NCBI GenBank assembly: GCA_017503735.1
Contig: JAFVSN010000017.1
Coordinates: 89,211 to 153,210 of the forward strand
Reading direction: 5' to 3'
Source of the DNA: Lachnospiraceae bacterium
GTDB taxonomy: Bacteria; Bacillota; Clostridia; Lachnospirales; Lachnospiraceae
Length of the DNA stretch: 64,000 bases
The notes beneath the pieces are model-generated. The model had not been told where the DNA came from, made no database searches, and saw nothing but the letters and a program-made list of their open reading frames with translations. Positions 26,806 through 38,079 of this stretch are shown here, in pieces. Each line of letters opens with the position of its first letter. The stretch's first letter is position 1. The translations under genes were made by a program, and so were the position numbers.

Positions 26806-29800
26806 TTGCCTTACCACCGTTCTGATGTTTGTAAATTAAAATACCCAACAAAATTGCTACTCCGGCAATCGTAAGGAACATTAATACCATACCGTTCCGA
26901 TCGTCATCATCCATTTGACTTACATCATTCATATAAGGGATATAACGATCAATCATATGACCGGAAAGTTTCACTTTCTCATTCATTGACGTCAGGGACG
27001 TGTCAGCCACCGCCAAAAGTTCTGCTTCATCAAATAGCACATATTCATTCAATTCGGAATCAAAGAACGGAACATACTTCTTTTCTTCGGAACCGCCTCC
27101 GTATACCGAGCCGTTTCCTCTTACTTCCGAATATTGATTCTGGAAAGCTTCCTCCGCTCCCGTAACAGAACCGCCACCGGTACTTCCTGTCGGTCCCGGA
27201 ATTCCGTCGATTCCCGCTGTTCCGTTCTTATCGGTCTGTAATGCGTCTCCGGACACATCCGATGAAGAACTATCCGACACTTCTGTTTTACCGTTTTGAA
27301 CTCCGGTTTCTGCTCCCGGAGTATTTGTTACTGCCGGGGTTACACCTGTCTGCTCTGTTCCTGATGTTTGACCGCCTCCGGAAGACGACACTCCGTCTCC
27401 GGAATCTACATTCGTTCCGTCTCCCGTATGACTTCCCGACTGTGTTGCGTCTCCGGAAACTTCATTGGTTCCGTCACCGGTAACGCCACCCTCTGTCTTT
27501 GTATCTCCGGAAGTGCTTCCGCTACCGCCGCCTAATGCATCTCCGTTTGCATCACTTCCGTTTTCCGGTACGGAAGTATTGCCGGTAAGACTGCCGGAGG
27601 TTCCGTTTGCTGCACTGGTTCCGTTTACCGGAGACCAACCGGACGCAATCAATCCGCTCTCAAAGGCCTGAATCTCTTTATAACTGTCGGATGCATTTGT
27701 AATCAATGACGAACCCGTTGCGGAATTCCCGCCCTGTGCATTTCCGGTTCCTTCTCTTAAGATTCGGAACAAAGTCTCACCGGAAAGATAATCAAAGCCC
27801 ATCACTCCGCCATCCTTATAACGCACAAGAACAATTGAAGCATCCGTATCCAGATTGTTTGTCATCTGGGCAATCTTGTTATTTACAAACTCCTTTGGAA
27901 AACAAAATGTCTCACCGGTTAATTCCGCAATACTGCCGCCATGCTCCAGTATTGCCGTCAATTCACCCAAACCGACTCCGGTTTCCAAAATCACTGCATC
28001 GGCTTCTTTCGATAACGCACTGTCAATAGCAAACAAAGTATTATCCTTTACATACAGCCTCTTATTATTTCGTTCCATTCCCGCAGATACTGTAAATCCA
28101 TGATATAATTCAATCTTATATCCGTCATAGGTAAACTGTGCCAACGGAACAACTGTTTCAGCCACACCGTTTCCTTTTGCTTTTCCCATGAGATTTCCGG
28201 TTGTCACATCATACAACATACCGTCTACAGTCAAAGCCTTTCCTTTATATAGGTTAACAAAATTACCTGAAATCGTTGCACGACTTCCTTCCACACCGTT
28301 TCCTGTAATATAGAAATACTCATCCCCGGAAACCGTAATATTTCTTGATACATCTACCGCATTGATACGATACTCGCATTCCTCTTCTCCGTCAGTTACG
28401 GTTACAAGCAGTGTTGTCTTGTAATCGTATTGCAACGTAACCACACGACCGGAAACCGTTCCTTCCGCTATGGTTTTTCCGTTTGCGGCTACCACATAAG
28501 AAGCTGCCGGATTTACGGAAGAAAACTCAAGATTCAACTTATCCGCATCCACACAATATGCAGTCATGGTCGGCAATTCTACTTCCTGTACCACCGGTCT
28601 TCGCATCATCATCAGGGAACGTCCCGAAACAAATCCCGGAATCGGAACACCACCCTTATACGTCTTGTAATTATAGGTCTTTACACCGTTTGCATCAACC
28701 GCAAAACCTTCCTGGTATCTGACCAAAGAATTACCGGCCTCATTGTCTCCGTAATAAAGACGATACGTCACGTACGGCATAAATCCGTTTGTCAAACCGT
28801 CAAATTTCCAATAGGTCGGTGTGGTGGTAAAGCCCACTTGAACACCTCCGGACTTCTTTGACCAAAAATCTATGTTCTTTAAATCCGATGTGGATACCAC
28901 CGACACATTATCCGCATGTTTCTGCTGTTCCGGAGTCAAACCGGTTGCGCCGTCCGCTTCGGTTCCGTTATAGTATTGTTCCGCGGTCTGTTCTCTTTGT
29001 GCGGTTCCGTATACCAATTTTGCATCCTTATATACCACACTTTCAAGGAATACACCGGTCGGATTCGAAATACGGTTTGCAATGAGCTGAATGTGCGGAT
29101 TTACAATATCCGAAGTTACACATACCGTACCGGTCATCATAAGGTCACGGTTATCTCCGTACACATCCTGATAACACCGTCCGATGATACCGCCTACATA
29201 ATCATTGGCGGATACGGTTCCCGCGAAGTAACAGCTGTATACCCTCGGAGTCTCAGAAAGCGCATAAGTCGCAGTCTTATTGATGCAGCCGATAATACCG
29301 CCGGCATTGGTACCCTCATCGGTAATGTCTACCTTGGACGGAGCTACCGCAGATACGGTTGCATTGGAGTAATTATTGGAACTGGTATATCGTTTTGCAA
29401 TACCGATGATACCGCCCACATTCTTCGCACCGGTTACGGTACTTTCCGTACATGCATTACTAAATACTCTTGCGGTACGGCTCCATGTATCATATCCGAT
29501 GTTTACATGGTGTCCTACAATACCGCCCACTTCTTCTGCGGTAATACTTCCGATAGTACAATTTGTTACTACATTATTTTCAAACAACTGCCCCATACCG
29601 GAAATACCGCCGATTTGGGCATCCTGATCAATTTTGTTTGCCGACGGCGTACCGGAATACTTATTCCACATCTGGTAACGCCAATCTATCCCCTTATTGG
29701 AGGTTAGGAGAAGTATATCCAAATATGTCTGTGCATTCTCCAGAGTCCTTCGCTCAAAATCCCCGAGAGAAGCATCGGAAAGCTTTTCTTCCACCGCATT

Positions 29801-32800
29801 CTTTCTCGCCGTTACCGCAGCCTGATACAAATCATTGGTGGTTGCGGAATCGGTCCGTGCCCACGCAGAGGATACAGTACTGTCTACCACATGGGTTGCC
29901 AATGCATTTCCGTAACCCACAATACCACCCACACGATAGTTTCCGTAAATATCCGAGTTCTTCACCGTAACATTACGGGAAGCACCACCGATACCTGCCA
30001 CACCACCCACATGGTAGTCACCCATCACAAACACATTATCCACCACAGACGGTGAAGCATCCGTACTGTTCACAAGATATCCCTGACCGATCACACCGCC
30101 CACTCTGACGCGTCCAATCATGAATCCGTCCTTTACAATGATATTATTCATGGTTCTTCCGTAGGTCGTCGCTGCGGCATAACCGGCCACGCCACCGGCA
30201 TCCACATTTGCAAAGATAGCAAAATCCGTAAGGGTAATTCCGGTCAGCTTTGTGGCACCATTCATATACCCCACAATTCCGCCGGTATAATAACGGTCAC
30301 CGGATAAAATGGAAATATTCTTTGCCTCTATGTTGTTAAAGCTTGCCGTACTGTTGGAATAGCCTACAAATGCCGATGTGGTGTTGGTGCTGGTTACGCC
30401 GGTTGCATCTGCCTGTACATAAACACCATCAATTTTTACATTGCTTGCCGCACCGGAAAGCATACTAATCAAAGCTACATTATTAGTATAACCGCCACCG
30501 TGTCTTCCTGCCGTATACTCATCTCTGTAAGAACTGTCAATAACAATATCCGTAAACCGCACGTTGCTGACATTGCCTGCCGCATGACCGATAATACCAA
30601 AGTTTCTTGTCTTGGTTCTGTCAAGCTTCTCTAACTCAATATTCTCAAACTTAATATTACTGATACGTCCGTAAGCTGTATCGATAAGCGGGTAATTAGT
30701 TGCCCGGTTAATCCCGGTAATCTTTACCCAGTTTGTTTCTTCCACGAAACCGCCAAGCACCCGGTTTACAATGACATTTTCCTGATAATCGCTCTGTCCC
30801 GTAAAGTCGAGATTACCGTTGATACGAATATTGTACCCCTTCTGTCCGTGCTGAACCATCTTAGAGTTCCAGTCATCCGCATTATTAATATCAAGGAACA
30901 ATGCCGGAATCAAGGAATCCAGATTCAAGGATATCTGCAAATCTTCCGTTTCGTTTACCTTACCGTCAATCCCGGTAATATAGTAACGATCCACATAGCC
31001 CTGTGCCAAAACCTCGTAAGCAATTACGGATTCGGTGGTACCGTTCTTTGTAATCTGCGGTCCGGAGGATATAGACACATTACTGTCAAATCGTAACGCT
31101 TCCACATTATAGTTCTCCGGATGAGACACCGTTACCTTTACTTCAAACAATTCCGCATTACTCGGATTTGCAGCAGCGGTTATTTTGGTAATTTGCACAT
31201 CGGTTTCTTCAAAGGTATGGAACTTCTGATACGGAAGCACTCCCGTACCGTCTGCGGTACGCAACCAAGGAAGCTGCTCATTTTCCGCATAGGTGGTAGT
31301 ACCGATCACCGCACCGGCTCCGTCCGTTACCTCATAAGTCAGGGCAAAGCTCTCCCCGATATCCAAATTCCGATATACACCGTCTACCTTAATACCGTTG
31401 GTATAAAACTCCGGATTACAAAGCATTTCTCTGGTGAGATATACATACGGATCTTTCTTGTTTCTGGTATCGGTGTCATCTCTGTCTTCATTATTCAGAC
31501 GACCGTTTACATAGGACGCTTCCTTAAAGGTGTACAAACCGTCCTTCACAAGATTTGTCGTTGCAGTCTGAAATCCGATATATCGGCTGACATAATTAAA
31601 CTCTTCATTTCTCATGAAAATATTGCCAAGGAATAACGCATTTACCTTTTCCGCTTGATTTGCCGGTTGGGAATATGCAACCAAACCACCCATAAGATCC
31701 GAAACGGAAGAAATATCCGCATCAATGTATACATTTTGTAACACATAACCATCCGAATAGGTTTGATTAATAATACTTCCCGCCACACCGCCGGTGTACT
31801 GGAAGAAACTATCTATCACAGTATCCGCAACATATAAATTCTCCAGCGTACATCCTGACGTCACACGACCGACAATACCTCCGATACCACCTACATCGGA
31901 AGCATCCCGAGCTGTAATATGCAATCCATCCACATAGCTGTTGGTTATGGAAATAATAACATCTCCGGAACCGATACCGGCAATACCGCCGATATACTGG
32001 GTATTTCCGTTGTTTTTACTTGTGGTGGTGATGGTTGCGTCATGCACCGAACAATTCACAATGGTATTTCGTCCGGCATGCATCATCCCCACCAGACCGC
32101 CGGAAACTTCCGTACCGGTGATGGTAACCCCTAATACATGAACGTTTTCAACCACACTGTCTTTTCCGATGGTACGAATCACTGCCCGTCGTAAACTTAC
32201 CGGCTTTTCCGGATCCAAGGCAGAAATATCCACATTTTTTACGGTTAAGTTCTTAACGGTTCCTCCGTACAAGGATTCAAAAAGTCCCCCGTACTGACGC
32301 AAATCCAGATTGGAAATGGTTTTTCCGTTTCCGTCAAAGGTTCCCGTGAAATTATAAGCATAGGTTGCCCAGTTTGACGCAGCATGCGCCACCGGTGCCT
32401 TTCCGTTTCCGATATAGATTGCTTCCATCGGATAATATGCAAAGTCGATATCGTTGTACAAACGATAATTCTGACTTCTGTCATCGTTGATTTTTATCCA
32501 ATCGGAAATATTGGAAATGGCATGATAAAACTCAAACCCGATTTTCTTATATTCGTATTCGGAATAATACCGGCTATAGGAAATCAAATCCCTTGCGGAA
32601 CCCATTTCAAATCCCTTAATATTATACTCCGAAAAACACTTCTCCGGCTTGGAAACCCTAATTCTTACATGCCAGAAATCTTCTGCATCATACTGATTTA
32701 ATATTTCTACATTTTCCGAAGCAAAATGTTCAATGGAAACAAACTGTACCGGTGTTTTTCCCGGATTATACAAAGTAAGTTCGCCGATTGCATAATCCAT

Positions 32801-35800
32801 GCCCTGCTCAACCACTTCCGTATAAAGAATTTCCGGTCTGTCAAAGTCGGATAATTCCGGTAACAGAAGCCACGGCTGCTCCGGCATACCGGCCGCCATG
32901 TTCACATGCGGGTAAAAGCCCTGGCGCACCGGATTGGTATCCATTTCTCCCGCCTTTGTGGTAGCGGATGCATCATTTAATAATTCGTCATACCATTCCG
33001 TATCATGTAAGGCCGCCTTCTCAAGCAGGATATCAGCCAAAGTTGTTTTGTCATAGCTTTCTCCGGAATACAAATACATATTTTTTTCTTCCGGAATTCC
33101 GCCGGATGATGCATTAGTATATAACGGAGAAACACTATTTTTTATAATATAACCGTCACCGTAGGATTCCTTGTAATATACACTTCCCGAAGAGAAACAG
33201 TTTCGTACCATTCCGCGGTTAGAACCTACAAAAAACGTCATACTGTCACTGGTGCGGTACGGCATGGAAGAATAAATATCCATCACGGTAAAGCAGTTTT
33301 CAATGGTGCCGCCCACACGGTTAACGGAAGCAATTGCACCGATATAATTTGCCTGACTCTGCTGTGTGGCATCCATATATTCCTTCGGTACATACTTAAT
33401 CGGATTTCCGTATACATAACCGTTCCGGATAATTCCCCAGTTAATATAGGTAACCGCACCCGCGTACTGTCCCACATACCAGTCATCTTTAAAGTGAACC
33501 ACAAAATTCTCAATGACGCCGCTGTGACGATTATGGGTTGCAATACCATATCGGTTTTGGTATGTAATCGTTGCATTAGAGGAATTCTTTTCATATACCA
33601 CATTACGGATGGTTCCGTAATTGTTATACGTAAGAACTGCTGTTGTATATCCCACAAAGCTGTCCGCATGGGTCACTACCACATTCTCCACCACACCGTT
33701 GGTACCGATATTATAAATCGGTGCGTACTGATGGTTGGTAATTATCTTATATCCCTGGAAATCCAGATGTCCTTCAAAGAACACGCCGGAAGTAAGACCG
33801 GTCTGTGCCCAATGCCAGGTGCCGAAATCAATATCATTTAATGCCACATAGGACGCTTTGGTATCCCAGCAGATAAGAGAAAACTCTTCTCTGTTGCGGA
33901 TTCCGTGTACCACATTTTTAGACTCAAAGGTAATACGATCCAACGTAATCTCATATCCGTCTACAATGGCTGTCAGAACCATCTCATAAACATGACCTTT
34001 TGCCGCATTTCGATCCACTTCGTAGAAGAAGTCTGTAATACACTGCTTATCGTCCGCCGTATAGGAAATTGCTTCCAGATACTGCGGAGCCTGTCCGTCC
34101 TCATGTAAAATATCATACAGATACACCGCTTTTTCCGGCACACCGTTTAAGCTTGTATATACATGCTCCTGCATATCGTCAAGAATTCCGTCTTTGTATA
34201 CCTTAATCCGGTAAGCTGCCATACTGCCAAGCTGTCCTCTGACGTCATTGATGTCAACAGATATATTGGCATATAAATTCTCTTCCGAGGATACTTCCTC
34301 AATATTGCGGAAAATCACACCGGAAAAGGCACCGATCCATGCATAATTAGACTTATCCGTACCCACATATTCCACATACACGGTCTGCTCCCCTGTAAGA
34401 GGTGCCGCTCCGTCCTTAAACTTCGCCGCATCCAGCCATTTTATTGCATAGTTATTGAAGGTTTTTCCTTTTCCGTCTAAGGTGGTCTCTGCCACCGGTA
34501 CCGCAGACGCATTTACGGTAGGGTCCTCCGTATATAGCTTAATCGCAAGCGGGTATCCTCCGGAGGAATGGCTGTAACCTACCGACATGGAATTATATTC
34601 TCCCGTTCCGAAGTCGATAGTGGCTTTATAAACCACGCTCCAGGTATTTTGCGGCGGATTATACCGCTTGAACGGAACAGCGGTGGTTCCATTCGTTGTG
34701 TAAGAAACCTTATTAATATCACTTGTACTTGTGATATACTTCCCTGTCGGTGACTTTTTCACCGCATACGGTGTAAATAAATTTTGGGTTCCCTTTGCCC
34801 CTGTTAATACTTCCAATTCACTATGATTTTTCACCTTGTAGGTATTCATGCCGATAAAATTGAGGTTACCAAGTACAGCCTCTCCTGTTTCTAACACAAG
34901 AAGCTCCTTTGTCTTTACATACGGTTCATAGTAAAGTTCATAATTGGTACTGTAATCCGCACTGTCCGGAACGTCGTTATATCTGGTCACAAAGAAACGG
35001 AAGGTATACTTTTGGAAGCGATTTAACGGTTCAATCACAATCTCCTTTACCTTGTTACCATCTGCTACCTCTCCTGCCGTAAAATTCTTACGGAATACCG
35101 GATAACCGTTTTCATCATATACTTGTACAGACAACGGGTATTCTAACACAGCTCCGTCCTCATCCACTACCGATAAATCGAACAAACGAATACGATTTCC
35201 GGTTACATAAGCCGAACCGATACGTACAAACGGAGTCTTCTTTAAGGTTTTAAAGGAATTCGGGGAAAAATTGGTACGAATTTCACGAACCACTCCATAT
35301 TCTTCATTCCCCACATGCACCTTCGGAGTCATCTGAATCCGATATTCGGACATACTATCCAGACCGGATAACATAAAGCGGATGCCCGGTCCATGAATCC
35401 CGTCTAATTGATATTCATATAAGGTTGTACTTCCGTTTTCTTTTGTAAACAGGATATCGGAAGACACCGGCGGTTCCGAATCATCCGGAACACCTTCCCC
35501 GTCTTCTCCCAATCCTTCATCCGCATCCAGAATTCCGGTATCTGTAGAATCTCCGGATACAGTTCCATCCTCCGAACCGTCACCCGTTTCCGGCTGTTCC
35601 TCCGGTAACGTGTCCGTTCCTCCGTCGTTTGCGGAATCATCTTCCTTTGCTACATACTGCACCACAATTCCTTCGGAAGAAGTACCGGTTACAGTACCGT
35701 TTTCATTCCGCAATACCTTCACAAAACCGATATCATACTCATCTATCAAAGCAGCCAGCTTCTGATTCGTACGCTCATTGTTTAATTGTACGGAAACCGT

Positions 35801-38053
35801 TGCCGTCTCCGCAGTAATCGGGTCTATGGTTATATTATAAAATGCCTGTCCCAAAGAAGTGATAGACGCTGTCACCACCTTTGTTTTTCCGATTTCCTGA
35901 TTGATCTGCATACCGTGATTATCCGACAAATCATAATCGGAGTACACTTCGACGGTATAAACCTCAAAGTCAATCAATTCATCAAAACGGATGGTCGTTG
36001 ATTTTTCCGGCAAAAGATGAGCATCCTTCTTTGCCTCATAGACTCCGTTCCGGTAAATCGCGGTTTCTACAACACTGCCGTTACTGTTTCGCACAAGGAA
36101 GTACATATTTTCCGTAGCTGCATTCTCTTCATTGGTAATATCTATCGAAAGCTCGATATCCTTTACTTCGTTCTTTATTACCTTAATCTTTGCCGTCGGT
36201 GCCTTTTTCGATGTGGAAATCCGCCCGGAATAAGTTCCCTCCATCCGGAACGCCTCTCCGTATTTATCCGTAACAACAAAGGTATACGTATACTCCCGAT
36301 CCGATAATAAACGCTCCGGAGTCGTATAATCCACCGCTTCCTGTTCCTTTAACTTTCCTAAGCCCTTTTGGTCTAACTTAAAACTCTCCTCGGACTTCTT
36401 TGCCGAAAAGTTCATTTCTACCTTGGCAATATGTTGTACCATATCAAGATAGAATTTGTTACTTGCGTTATAATTGTCAATCTGTATGCTGACCAGTTCC
36501 GCTTTATTCGTATATAAATAAGCACCGTTTGACCAGTTTAAAGAAATCGGAGGAAGCGAATCGGTACCCAGCGTGGTTATCACATCACCGGCTCTTAAAA
36601 CTTCACTTTGCTTGTTTCCTCTGACATCCACATAATTCAAAGTAACAACAACTTTATAGGTAGTGCCCGGACGCAATCCGGAAATCCGGATATCATTGGA
36701 AGACCCTCCGTAAGCTTTTCTTGTCACAAGCTTTCCTGTTGCAGGGTCAAACACTTCAAAAGTAATTCCGCTCTTATGTAAAAACTGCGGATTCTTTACC
36801 TCTAAGGAATTATGGGTTATGGAATACACCAATGCAGAAAAAGAACCGTTCAGTTCTGCCGTCGGTTTTACCCAAATCATTGCCTCCGGGTCGGAAGGTT
36901 TCGCCGGTTTCGGCGGTGCCGGTGCGGCCGGTGCGGCCGGTGCGGCCGGCTCTGCCGGTGCGGCCGTCGGTGCCGGTTCTCCTCCCACAACCGTTCCTGC
37001 GGAACCACCCGGTGCGGCCGGTGCGGCCGTCGGTGCCGGAATCGGTGTCATCGTAGGCTTCGGAGTCGCCGTTATTCTCTCTCTGTCTGTCGGTACTTTT
37101 GTCGGCTTTGTTTGCGGAGTCGGCGTTGCGCCTCCCGGTAATATCGGTGTCGGCTTCGGGGTTAATTCTCCTGCGATGCCCTCTCCCGTTCCCGGCTCAT
37201 CCGCGCCGTCTTCCGAAACTCCCGGTGTCGGCGGTGTCTTCGTTACATGGGCCGTCGGTGTTAAAGTAGGTTTCGGATTCACCTTTGCGGTCGGTGTCGG
37301 CGGAGGCGTAAGAGTTGTCACAACAACATCTTCAAACAAAACTTCCTTCTCGTATAATCCCAGACGTTCCAATAAGTCATAATAGGTATATTCCGTTCCG
37401 TCAATCTGAACCTTACTGTCTATATTCAGACCGGAAATCCTTCCAAAAGAAAAGTTGCCCTTTCCGTCCGGTGTATAATATCTGATTTCATTCTCAAAAA
37501 AGGATAACACGGTATTGCCTATTAATAGCGTTCCCGGCAAATCGGATGTCTTTACCGAAAAATCCATTGTATTCATATAAAGACCATTCGACAGTTGTAG
37601 AAAAAGAAAATCCTCCCGATATGCACGCTCCATATCCTGATTAAAACTGATGCCGTTACTGATATATAATCCCGGATAAGTGGACACATACTCAAAATCC
37701 TCTGTAACCGCAATCACGGAATCCGTCAGACAAAACACTGCCGACTGATTGTTTACGAAAAACGGATATGCCGCTTGAAGCGGTACCTTATTTTCCCCAA
37801 GATACAGCTTCCCTTTGCGTTCATAAATCGTATCCGATGCAGAAAATGTTTCTCCGGAAAGTGTCAGATCCGTTTCATCCTCTATCTTGTCTCCGGTAAG
37901 ATTTCGGAGCATTTCATCAACCGTTACCGCTACTCCGTCACTCTCCACAATGAGATATTCCGTATATTCTTTTTTTAATAAAACCGTAGCAGAAACAACC
38001 GTTGCAATCGCAACCGCCGCAACACTGATTATGGCTATCAAACGCTTTTTCAT
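26792..38053 (-). CDS. Giant 3753-residue surface protein with membrane segments at both ends
   Basis: Domains in order (approximate residues): an N-terminal membrane segment 5-27; a beta-rich module 30-245 related to the other envelope proteins here (it shares LYMNTMDFSV with the 451-residue protein); a Pro/Thr/Ala/Gly linker 245-395; fibronectin type III-like modules 395-1050 with an acidic linker near 805-870; a carbohydrate-binding-like region about 1055-1250; and three long GLUG-type beta-helix regions between about 1380 and 3040 (repeated GGIVG and GGLVG motifs, each opened by a DFGTW- or DFAYY-like start). Further beta modules follow to 3450, then a Gly/Ser/Thr/Asp linker 3450-3645 and a final membrane helix near 3722-3743 with a short charged tail. 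No LPXTG motif is visible. Function is unknown; an extended adhesive or force-bearing fibre is my inference. Confidence 0.8.
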   Translation of the reverse strand: MKKRLIAIISVAAVAIATVVSATVLLKKEYTEYLIVESDGVAVTVDEMLRNLTGDKIEDETDLTLSGETFSASDTIYERKGKLYLGENKVPLQAAYPFFVNNQSAVFCLTDSVIAVTEDFEYVSTYPGLYISNGISFNQDMERAYREDFLFLQLSNGLYMNTMDFSVKTSDLPGTLLIGNTVLSFFENEIRYYTPDGKGNFSFGRISGLNIDSKVQIDGTEYTYYDLLERLGLYEKEVLFEDVVVTTLTPPPTPTAKVNPKPTLTPTAHVTKTPPTPGVSEDGADEPGTGEGIAGELTPKPTPILPGGATPTPQTKPTKVPTDRERITATPKPTMTPIPAPTAAPAAPGGSAGTVVGGEPAPTAAPAEPAAPAAPAAPAPPKPAKPSDPEAMIWVKPTAELNGSFSALVYSITHNSLEVKNPQFLHKSGITFEVFDPATGKLVTRKAYGGSSNDIRISGLRPGTTYKVVVTLNYVDVRGNKQSEVLRAGDVITTLGTDSLPPISLNWSNGAYLYTNKAELVSIQIDNYNASNKFYLDMVQHIAKVEMNFSAKKSEESFKLDQKGLGKLKEQEAVDYTTPERLLSDREYTYTFVVTDKYGEAFRMEGTYSGRISTSKKAPTAKIKVIKNEVKDIELSIDITNEENAATENMYFLVRNSNGSVVETAIYRNGVYEAKKDAHLLPEKSTTIRFDELIDFEVYTVEVYSDYDLSDNHGMQINQEIGKTKVVTASITSLGQAFYNITIDPITAETATVSVQLNNERTNQKLAALIDEYDIGFVKVLRNENGTVTGTSSEGIVVQYVAKEDDSANDGGTDTLPEEQPETGDGSEDGTVSGDSTDTGILDADEGLGEDGEGVPDDSEPPVSSDILFTKENGSTTLYEYQLDGIHGPGIRFMLSGLDSMSEYRIQMTPKVHVGNEEYGVVREIRTNFSPNSFKTLKKTPFVRIGSAYVTGNRIRLFDLSVVDEDGAVLEYPLSVQVYDENGYPVFRKNFTAGEVADGNKVKEIVIEPLNRFQKYTFRFFVTRYNDVPDSADYSTNYELYYEPYVKTKELLVLETGEAVLGNLNFIGMNTYKVKNHSELEVLTGAKGTQNLFTPYAVKKSPTGKYITSTSDINKVSYTTNGTTAVPFKRYNPPQNTWSVVYKATIDFGTGEYNSMSVGYSHSSGGYPLAIKLYTEDPTVNASAVPVAETTLDGKGKTFNNYAIKWLDAAKFKDGAAPLTGEQTVYVEYVGTDKSNYAWIGAFSGVIFRNIEEVSSEENLYANISVDINDVRGQLGSMAAYRIKVYKDGILDDMQEHVYTSLNGVPEKAVYLYDILHEDGQAPQYLEAISYTADDKQCITDFFYEVDRNAAKGHVYEMVLTAIVDGYEITLDRITFESKNVVHGIRNREEFSLICWDTKASYVALNDIDFGTWHWAQTGLTSGVFFEGHLDFQGYKIITNHQYAPIYNIGTNGVVENVVVTHADSFVGYTTAVLTYNNYGTIRNVVYEKNSSNATITYQNRYGIATHNRHSGVIENFVVHFKDDWYVGQYAGAVTYINWGIIRNGYVYGNPIKYVPKEYMDATQQSQANYIGAIASVNRVGGTIENCFTVMDIYSSMPYRTSDSMTFFVGSNRGMVRNCFSSGSVYYKESYGDGYIIKNSVSPLYTNASSGGIPEEKNMYLYSGESYDKTTLADILLEKAALHDTEWYDELLNDASATTKAGEMDTNPVRQGFYPHVNMAAGMPEQPWLLLPELSDFDRPEILYTEVVEQGMDYAIGELTLYNPGKTPVQFVSIEHFASENVEILNQYDAEDFWHVRIRVSKPEKCFSEYNIKGFEMGSARDLISYSRYYSEYEYKKIGFEFYHAISNISDWIKINDDRSQNYRLYNDIDFAYYPMEAIYIGNGKAPVAHAASNWATYAYNFTGTFDGNGKTISNLDLRQYGGLFESLYGGTVKNLTVKNVDISALDPEKPVSLRRAVIRTIGKDSVVENVHVLGVTITGTEVSGGLVGMMHAGRNTIVNCSVHDATITTTSKNNGNTQYIGGIAGIGSGDVIISITNSYVDGLHITARDASDVGGIGGIVGRVTSGCTLENLYVADTVIDSFFQYTGGVAGSIINQTYSDGYVLQNVYIDADISSVSDLMGGLVAYSQPANQAEKVNALFLGNIFMRNEEFNYVSRYIGFQTATTNLVKDGLYTFKEASYVNGRLNNEDRDDTDTRNKKDPYVYLTREMLCNPEFYTNGIKVDGVYRNLDIGESFALTYEVTDGAGAVIGTTTYAENEQLPWLRTADGTGVLPYQKFHTFEETDVQITKITAAANPSNAELFEVKVTVSHPENYNVEALRFDSNVSISSGPQITKNGTTESVIAYEVLAQGYVDRYYITGIDGKVNETEDLQISLNLDSLIPALFLDINNADDWNSKMVQHGQKGYNIRINGNLDFTGQSDYQENVIVNRVLGGFVEETNWVKITGINRATNYPLIDTAYGRISNIKFENIELEKLDRTKTRNFGIIGHAAGNVSNVRFTDIVIDSSYRDEYTAGRHGGGYTNNVALISMLSGAASNVKIDGVYVQADATGVTSTNTTSAFVGYSNSTASFNNIEAKNISILSGDRYYTGGIVGYMNGATKLTGITLTDFAIFANVDAGGVAGYAAATTYGRTMNNIIVKDGFMIGRVRVGGVIGQGYLVNSTDASPSVVDNVFVMGDYHVGGVAGIGGASRNVTVKNSDIYGNYRVGGIVGYGNALATHVVDSTVSSAWARTDSATTNDLYQAAVTARKNAVEEKLSDASLGDFERRTLENAQTYLDILLLTSNKGIDWRYQMWNKYSGTPSANKIDQDAQIGGISGMGQLFENNVVTNCTIGSITAEEVGGIVGHHVNIGYDTWSRTARVFSNACTESTVTGAKNVGGIIGIAKRYTSSNNYSNATVSAVAPSKVDITDEGTNAGGIIGCINKTATYALSETPRVYSCYFAGTVSANDYVGGIIGRCYQDVYGDNRDLMMTGTVCVTSDIVNPHIQLIANRISNPTGVFLESVVYKDAKLVYGTAQREQTAEQYYNGTEADGATGLTPEQQKHADNVSVVSTSDLKNIDFWSKKSGGVQVGFTTTPTYWKFDGLTNGFMPYVTYRLYYGDNEAGNSLVRYQEGFAVDANGVKTYNYKTYKGGVPIPGFVSGRSLMMMRRPVVQEVELPTMTAYCVDADKLNLEFSSVNPAASYVVAANGKTIAEGTVSGRVVTLQYDYKTTLLVTVTDGEEECEYRINAVDVSRNITVSGDEYFYITGNGVEGSRATISGNFVNLYKGKALTVDGMLYDVTTGNLMGKAKGNGVAETVVPLAQFTYDGYKIELYHGFTVSAGMERNNKRLYVKDNTLFAIDSALSKEADAVILETGVGLGELTAILEHGGSIAELTGETFCFPKEFVNNKIAQMTNNLDTDASIVLVRYKDGGVMGFDYLSGETLFRILREGTGNAQGGNSATGSSLITNASDSYKEIQAFESGLIASGWSPVNGTSAANGTSGSLTGNTSVPENGSDANGDALGGGSGSTSGDTKTEGGVTGDGTNEVSGDATQSGSHTGDGTNVDSGDGVSSSGGGQTSGTEQTGVTPAVTNTPGAETGVQNGKTEVSDSSSSDVSGDALQTDKNGTAGIDGIPGPTGSTGGGSVTGAEEAFQNQYSEVRGNGSVYGGGSEEKKYVPFFDSELNEYVLFDEAELLAVADTSLTSMNEKVKLSGHMIDRYIPYMNDVSQMDDDDRNGMVLMFLTIAGVAILLGILIYKHQNGGKANEED

Positions 38054-38079
38054 GGCATTTCTCCTTTCTTACTTTTTCC

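Noticed and set aside
36812-37382. Plus-strand Gly/Ala/Val-rich open frame
   Set aside because: It mirrors the Pro/Ala/Gly-rich linker of the 3753-residue protein; the low-complexity GC-rich sequence keeps both strands open.
26792-38053. Sortase-anchored surface protein
   Set aside because: No LPXTG-like motif precedes the C-terminal membrane helix, and no sortase gene lies in the window.
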